DNA from: Melitaea cinxia
Lineage: Eukaryota; Arthropoda; Insecta; Lepidoptera; Nymphalidae
Direction of reading: 5' to 3'
NCBI RefSeq assembly: GCF_905220565.1
Contig: NC_059405.1
Coordinates: forward strand, 12,416,081-12,480,080
DNA: 64,000 nucleotides
The position numbers were made by a program, and so were the translations under genes. Below are positions 58,891 through 64,000 of the stretch, in pieces. The notes beneath the pieces are model-generated. The model saw only the letters and a program-made list of their open reading frames with translations, was not told the DNA's origin and did not search any database. Numbering within the stretch: position 1 is the stretch's first letter; each line of letters starts with the position of its first letter.

Positions 58891-59454
58891 AATTGTGTTT
58901 GCTCGCAAACGAAAAAAAAACCGACTTCAATTACATCGACGAGTAATACAACGTAGATCGACGAAAAAATACTCAAGTAACTGCGCGTTATCAAAGATTA
59001 CTCAAAAAGTAGTTATCAGATCTCGATGAAATTTATATGTGACCTCATGACAAACATCAGCTTTCGATTAAATTAAAAATTATTAAAATCGGTACACCCA
59101 GTAAAAAGTTATTGCGGATTTTCAAGAAGATCCCTCGATTTCTCTAGGATTCCATTGTCAGATCCTGGTTACCTTATCATGATACCAAACTAGGGATATC
59201 TCCTTTTCAACAAAAAAAGAATTATCAAAATCGGTTCATCCAGTAGAACGTTATGTGGTATAATACAACGTAGGTCGACGAAAAAAGCGTCAAGTAAAAA
59301 CGCATTATTAGATATAGCTCGAAAAGTAGTTAAGTAAAGTAGTTGTTAGATCTCAAACAAATTTACATGGAACCAATTGGCACACACCACCTTTCGATTA
59401 AAAAAAAAATTGTCGAAATCGCTCCACCCAGTCAAAAGTTCTGATGTAACATAC
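58888..59454 (-). repeat. Family D repeat, reverse, interrupted by copia element
   Basis: Starts TAATTGTGTTTGCTCGCAAA and runs in the same order as 22078-22620, up to TCTGATGTAACATAC, where the copia LTR begins. The missing family D end should lie beyond the window. Confidence 0.8.
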
Positions 59455-59672
59455 TGTTGTAATATGCAAATATTATAATCTTTTAAATAAGAATACTTGT
59501 GGCGCCATCTAGTAACTATTTTAGTAAAACAAGGTTTGTCAATTGTCTTTGTTCGATTGTCCTCCTCCTGTCTATTCTCTCTGTGTCCTAAAAATGTAAT
59601 GGTTAAAATGGTGTGCATTAATATAGAAATATAAAAAGTTTACAAGTCTTTAATTATTTAACTTTTCCAACA
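59455..59672 (+). repeat. 5' LTR (218 bp)
   Basis: Begins TGTTGTAATATG and ends TTTTCCAACA, with TGTTG/CAACA inverted termini. TATAAAAAG at 59630-59638 is a likely TATA box, which would put the start of transcription close to the LTR end. Confidence 0.92.
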
Positions 59673-59684
59673 TGGTAGCAGAGC
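59673..59684 (+). other. Primer-binding site, tRNA-iMet type
   Basis: TGGTAGCAGAGC directly follows the LTR and is complementary to the 3' end of initiator methionine tRNA (…GCTCTGCTACCA), the usual copia-group primer. Confidence 0.85.
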
Positions 59685-59828
59685 GTGGTTAACAAGTAAA
59701 ACTCATTGTGATATGTGGATTATTCAGATACGATTAAAAAATAATAATACGATTGAGGTAAAAACGCAACGCAACGCAAGGCGCATACGCATCAAAGAAA
59801 AATTATCTTGAAAATAATTATCAACAAA

Positions 59829-62800
59829 ATGGCTAAGCAGGCAAGAGTAGAAGATATAACAATACCTATTTTTGACGGTGCAAATTATTCAAATTGGAAG
59901 TTAAGGTTGCTAACCTTATTGGAATATAAAGAGTGTAACGAGCCCGCCATTACGATGACCTTCATTCCGGGCAAGGACGAAAAGGCTGAGGCGGAGTGGA
60001 AAAAAAGGGATTTAAAAGCAAGAACCATAATAATGAGTACAATTTCAGATAAACAACTAGAATATATTAGTGAATGTAAAACAGCTTATGAAATGATTAG
60101 AAAGTTTGACAAAATGTATTTAACACAGTCTACTGCTATGCAAATTATATGTAGGGGAAAAATTGAAGAAATTAAATTAAATAATTATAGTACATTGGAA
60201 GATTTTTTTGTTGATTTTGAGAAAACAATAAATGCCTTTAAAGTTGCTGGAGGAAAGATTGATGAATCTGAGAAGTTGAGATACCTTCTCAGAGCGCTTC
60301 CACCAAGTTATAGTTATATTGGAGATTTTCTTGATGTAATTCCAGAAGAACAAAGAACAGTAGATTATGTATGGTCTAAAATAAAAGAAAAAAACATTAC
60401 TACAAGCGACTCTGATGAGAAAAACAATGTGAGTACATTTACAGCCAAAACTAAACCCCAATGCTTTGTCTGCGGGAAGACTGGCCATCTCAAGAAGGAC
60501 TGCTGGCACAGACAGAGAAGTAATCAAGGACCGGAAAATTATCAAGGCAAATATCAACCCAGTCATGGTCATCGAGGACTACAGAGAGGATTCTACAGAG
60601 GTCGTAGCCGAGGCAGAGGTCAAGATCGTTCCAGAGGTGAAACGTCAAAGAATTTTCCAGTGGAGTCGTGGACAACTCAAGTATGTAATCCAGTAGTCAA
60701 TCAGGTATTCGGGTGTACTGAAAATGAAGAATGTATTAATAACAATAAAATTAACTTACTTTTAGATAGTGGGTGTACACACCACATAATAAATAATGAT
60801 ACCCACTTTTATAATTATGTAGATTTAAAAATACCCGTAAATGTAAAATTACCCGACGACAAAATATTAAAAGCTACCAAAGTAGGCAATGTTAAAATTT
60901 GTTTCAAAAACTATTATAGTCATAAACATGTAGATTTAAAAAATGTTTATTTTGTGAAAGGTATCAAGCAAAATTTGTTGAGTTTTTCAAAGATAACTAA
61001 AAATTGCACAATAGTAGCTAAAGATGCGAATGCGAAAATATATAACCAGTCTAGAGAACTGATAGCTGTTGCAGATAAAATAAATGATTTGTATCATATG
61101 AAAGGTTTTGTATTGAATGACTATAAAAATGAAATGTATGCACACTCTGTAAAATTAACTCATAAAGAAAAATGGCATAGGGCACTCGGTCATGTAAATT
61201 TTCAATATCTAAATAAGTTAATTAACAATAAATTAGTAGATGGTTTGCCAGATAAGATTGAAAGCATAGAAATGAAATGTTCAAATTGTATTAAAAGTAA
61301 AATGGCTAATGTACCTTTTGAAAATAGTAGAACAAAGACAAAAGAAATTTTAGAATTAATTCATACCGATTTGAACGGTCCACATTATACAACTGGTTAT
61401 GGTGGAGAAAAATATTTTCTGACATTTATTGATGATTATAGCAAGTGTACTAGGATTTTTTGTATTAAAAGTAAAGCTGAAACCGCTAGTTGTTTTATAG
61501 AATTTGTAAATCTAGTAGAAAATAAATTTAACAAAAGAATTAAGAAATTACAGTGTGATAATGGAAAAGAATATTTAAATAAGGATATTTATAATTTTAT
61601 AAAGCAAAAAGGTATACAGTTATTAACATGTCCACCCTACGTCCACGAATTAAATGGAGTAGCGGAAAGATATAACAGATCTGCTATGGATATAGGTAGG
61701 TGTTTAATGAGAGAAGCTAAAATTCATAGAAAATATTGGCCAGAAGTAATAAAAACAGTAGCTTATTTAAAAAATCGAACAATTGCAAATACAGTAGAAA
61801 ATAAAACTCCTTATGAAATATTTTTTGGGATAAAACCAAATGTAAAGCATTTAAAAATATATGGAAGTAGAGTCTTCGTCAGGGTTCCTGAAGTTTTAAG
61901 AAACAGTAAATGGGATGATAAAGCCCAACTAGGAATTTTAGTGGGGTATAATGAAAATAGTTACAGAGTTCTATTAAATAATAAGATAGTTAGTGCTAGG
62001 CATGTACAGATAGTCGAAGAAAATACTGATTTGATTTGTTTAGAAAGACTTGATGATCAAAGAGTAAAGGATAATGATTCGGAAACTGATTTCACTTTAA
62101 ATATCCCTAATAAAGTATGTCAAACTGAATACAAAAGTCATGAAAATTATGTAAATGTAGGTGAGAATGAAAATTGTAATAATACTATGAAAGATCTTGT
62201 AAACAATGATAATCTAAATAATGATGATGAGAATGATATGCATGTAGGATTAGAAAAATCAAAAAGAAAGAGAACTCCAGTTTCTAGATATGGTAATCCA
62301 GTTTCTCATTTTATATATGTAAACTATGTTGATGCGAGTGTACCAAATACATTTGAGGAGGCGATGAACTCCCATGATCATGAACTATGGAAAAGAGCAA
62401 TGGACTCTGAAATGAATAGCTTAAATAAAAATAATACTTGGCAAATTGTTGAAAGGCCAAAAGATAAAAAGACTATTGATGTTAAATGGGTTTTTAAAAA
62501 GAAAAGTAGTAATGTTTATAAAGCTAGATTAGTTGTAAGAGGTTTCCAGCAAACGGAATATATTGAAAATGTTTATTCACCAGTAGGAAAAATGCAAACA
62601 TTGAAAATTTTATTGTCATATAGTTGTAAAAATAATTTATTTATTGAACAAATGGATGTCGAGACAGCATTTTTAAATGGTTATGTAAAGTCAGAAGTAT
62701 ATATAAATCAACCGAAAGGTTATGAAACTGGAGACAATAAAGTTTATAAATTGCAAAAGGCTCTCTACGGTCTCAAAGAAAGTCCTAGAGTATGGTATGA

Positions 62801-63851
62801 TTGTTTCGATAAGTTTATCAAAAAGTTAAATTTTATTAGAAGTAACTATGATTACTGTTTATATGTAAACAGAGCAAGCAAAGATCCAATATATATATTG
62901 ATATTTGTTGATGATCTCTTAATTTGTTGTAAAAATAAAGATAAAATTGAAGAGATAAAAACTAACTTGATGAAAAGATTTGCAATGAAAGACCTCGGGA
63001 AAATTAAAAGCTATATTGGCATAAATATTGATTATAGTAATGATAAAAATATATTAACTCTAAATCAAACAAAATATATTGAATCTTTGGCTGCAAAATA
63101 TAATCTGGAAAATACTAAGTTATATGATACTCCAATGGAAACTAATTTAAGATTAGAACAAGCTAAGGAAATTGATGAAAGTATAAAGTACAGAAATATA
63201 ATAGGTGAATTATTGTATATTAGTACAGGCACGAGGCCAGATGTAGCTTATAGTGTTAATTATTTGAGTAGGTATCAAAATTGTTACAGTCGAACACATT
63301 ACAAATATGCAATGAGAGTCTTAAAATATCTGTATAAAACAAAGGATTTAAAGTTAACATACTATGCTAATGTAGATACTGAAATTTTAGATTGTATGGT
63401 AGATTCTGACTATGCAGGAGATAATGTAGATCGAAAATCCACGTCAGGTTTTGTAATTAGATTGTTTGGAAACTTAATTTTTTGGAAAACACATAAACAA
63501 AGTACGGTTACTAAATGTTCAACTTTTGCAGAGTATATTGCTATGTCAGAGGCAGTGACAGAGATACTTTTTATTAGAAACTTGTTGAGTGAGTCATTTA
63601 ATTTAAGTTTTTCTGAACCGATTAAATTGTATGAAGATAATTCTGGTGCGATTGCAATAGCTAAATACGGTAACTTTACAAAAAATTCAAAACACATTGA
63701 AGTGCAGTATCATTATATAAACGAGAACTATGAAAAGGGAATAATTGATATTTTAAAAATTGATTCAAAATTTAACTTAGCAGACATGTTAACTAAAAGT
63801 TTAGATAAAACAAAATTTTTGAAAAACAGGTTAGAGTTAAGATTAATTTAG
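59829..63851 (+). CDS. Copia Gag-Pol polyprotein (gag, protease, integrase, RT, RNase H)
   Basis: A single uninterrupted frame of 1340 codons, so capsid, enzymes and priming machinery come from one polyprotein. I start at ATG 59829 (CAAAATGGCT), which gives MAKQARVEDI; the frame extends seven codons upstream but without another ATG. In order: gag domain; zinc knuckle CFVCGKTGHLKKDC (about 212-225); basic RG-rich stretch (about 248-272); protease LLLDSG (about 310-315); integrase zinc domain H450, H455, C484, C487 (WHRALGH...CSNC); integrase core D514, D577, E613, spaced D-62-D-35-E; reverse transcriptase with D943 (QMDVETAFLNG) and FVDDLL (D1028, D1029); RNase H with D1192 (DSDYAGD), E1235 and D1270. 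All key residues are present and the length is normal for the group. Codon use is AT-rich like its host. It looks able to work, though activity is not shown here. Confidence 0.97.
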   Translation: MAKQARVEDITIPIFDGANYSNWKLRLLTLLEYKECNEPAITMTFIPGKDEKAEAEWKKRDLKARTIIMSTISDKQLEYISECKTAYEMIRKFDKMYLTQSTAMQIICRGKIEEIKLNNYSTLEDFFVDFEKTINAFKVAGGKIDESEKLRYLLRALPPSYSYIGDFLDVIPEEQRTVDYVWSKIKEKNITTSDSDEKNNVSTFTAKTKPQCFVCGKTGHLKKDCWHRQRSNQGPENYQGKYQPSHGHRGLQRGFYRGRSRGRGQDRSRGETSKNFPVESWTTQVCNPVVNQVFGCTENEECINNNKINLLLDSGCTHHIINNDTHFYNYVDLKIPVNVKLPDDKILKATKVGNVKICFKNYYSHKHVDLKNVYFVKGIKQNLLSFSKITKNCTIVAKDANAKIYNQSRELIAVADKINDLYHMKGFVLNDYKNEMYAHSVKLTHKEKWHRALGHVNFQYLNKLINNKLVDGLPDKIESIEMKCSNCIKSKMANVPFENSRTKTKEILELIHTDLNGPHYTTGYGGEKYFLTFIDDYSKCTRIFCIKSKAETASCFIEFVNLVENKFNKRIKKLQCDNGKEYLNKDIYNFIKQKGIQLLTCPPYVHELNGVAERYNRSAMDIGRCLMREAKIHRKYWPEVIKTVAYLKNRTIANTVENKTPYEIFFGIKPNVKHLKIYGSRVFVRVPEVLRNSKWDDKAQLGILVGYNENSYRVLLNNKIVSARHVQIVEENTDLICLERLDDQRVKDNDSETDFTLNIPNKVCQTEYKSHENYVNVGENENCNNTMKDLVNNDNLNNDDENDMHVGLEKSKRKRTPVSRYGNPVSHFIYVNYVDASVPNTFEEAMNSHDHELWKRAMDSEMNSLNKNNTWQIVERPKDKKTIDVKWVFKKKSSNVYKARLVVRGFQQTEYIENVYSPVGKMQTLKILLSYSCKNNLFIEQMDVETAFLNGYVKSEVYINQPKGYETGDNKVYKLQKALYGLKESPRVWYDCFDKFIKKLNFIRSNYDYCLYVNRASKDPIYILIFVDDLLICCKNKDKIEEIKTNLMKRFAMKDLGKIKSYIGINIDYSNDKNILTLNQTKYIESLAAKYNLENTKLYDTPMETNLRLEQAKEIDESIKYRNIIGELLYISTGTRPDVAYSVNYLSRYQNCYSRTHYKYAMRVLKYLYKTKDLKLTYYANVDTEILDCMVDSDYAGDNVDRKSTSGFVIRLFGNLIFWKTHKQSTVTKCSTFAEYIAMSEAVTEILFIRNLLSESFNLSFSEPIKLYEDNSGAIAIAKYGNFTKNSKHIEVQYHYINENYEKGIIDILKIDSKFNLADMLTKSLDKTKFLKNRLELRLI

Positions 63852-63895
63852 TATATCTAAGTTCAGATTAAAATATTGTGTAAGATTATAAATTT

Positions 63896-63904
63896 GAGGA
63901 GGCG
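63896..63904 (+). other. Polypurine tract
   Basis: GAGGAGGCG immediately precedes the 3' LTR, the plus-strand primer position. Confidence 0.75.
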
Positions 63905-64000
63905 TGTTGTAATATGCAAATATTATAATCTTTTAAATAAGAATACTTGTGGCGCCATCTAGTAACTATTTTAGTAAAACAAGGTTTGTCAATTGTCTTT
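63905..64000 (+). repeat. 3' LTR, first 96 bp
   Basis: Identical to 59455-59550 at every base; the remainder lies beyond the window. Confidence 0.95.

Larger units (their letters stand above)
59455..64000 (+). mobile_element. Ty1/copia LTR retrotransposon, apparently intact, cut by window end
   Basis: Complete 5' LTR, primer-binding site, one Gag-Pol frame, polypurine tract and the first 96 bp of the 3' LTR. The visible LTR parts are identical. The left flank ends CATAC, the expected 5-bp target; the matching copy would lie past 64000. It is inserted in a family D repeat. Confidence 0.95.

Noticed and set aside
60177..60696. Extra genes overlapping the copia gag region
   Set aside because: These frames are on the other strand or another frame of the clear Gag-Pol gene and show no independent domain.

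Overview
The window looks like Lepidoptera (moth or butterfly) nuclear DNA. It is strongly AT-rich and holds no complete, conventional host gene. It is packed with interspersed repeats of lepidopteran type: the LINE/SINE tail reading CCAGCAGTGGACTG, elements starting CTAGCTGTGCCCGCG, tRNA-derived SINEs, short Helitrons ending CTAG, and LINE 3' tails reading TGGTGTACAATAAA. It is best read as a gene desert or a very large intron. The assignment to Lepidoptera is inference from repeat types I recognise, not from a host gene.

Layout. 1-14 kb: AT-rich background with RTE-type LINE tails and SINE-like copies, CTAGCTG-type repeats (one carrying three tandem units of about 281 bp at 8.3-9.1 kb), a tRNA-derived SINE at 9.8 kb, and a (TA)n/(TG)n block at 13.9-14.1 kb. 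14.7-15.7 kb: decayed RTE-clade LINE reverse transcriptase. 15.85-20.13 kb: a mariner-like DNA transposon with matching TIRs and a TA on each side. Its transposase carries one nonsense codon. It is split by a second element at 17.22-19.76 kb, which is foldback-like, has long modular inverted arms and sits between perfect 9-bp direct repeats. The core of that element is an A-run tandem array plus a GC-rich palindrome of about 185 bp. 20-46 kb: AT-rich background with scattered repeats, a possible solo LTR (23.56-24.07 kb), a duplicated promoter-like motif cluster near 27 kb, an R1-like RT fragment (35.6 kb) and a short MITE (40.5 kb). 46-58 kb: a possible signal-peptide exon, SINEs, Helitrons, two LINE C-terminal fragments in opposite orientations, and more tails.

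58.25-64 kb is the most informative stretch. A 29-bp-period array of 18-bp palindromes lies just upstream of a broken KRBA2/Ginger-like integrase gene. That gene is cut off by a dispersed repeat (family D), which is itself interrupted by an apparently intact Ty1/copia retrotransposon. The copia element has one open Gag-Pol frame, a tRNA-iMet primer site, and LTRs identical over the 96 bp that can be compared, so it is a recent insertion.

Family letters A-G below are local labels for repeats that recur in this window. All repeat boundaries are by eye and may be off by several bases.
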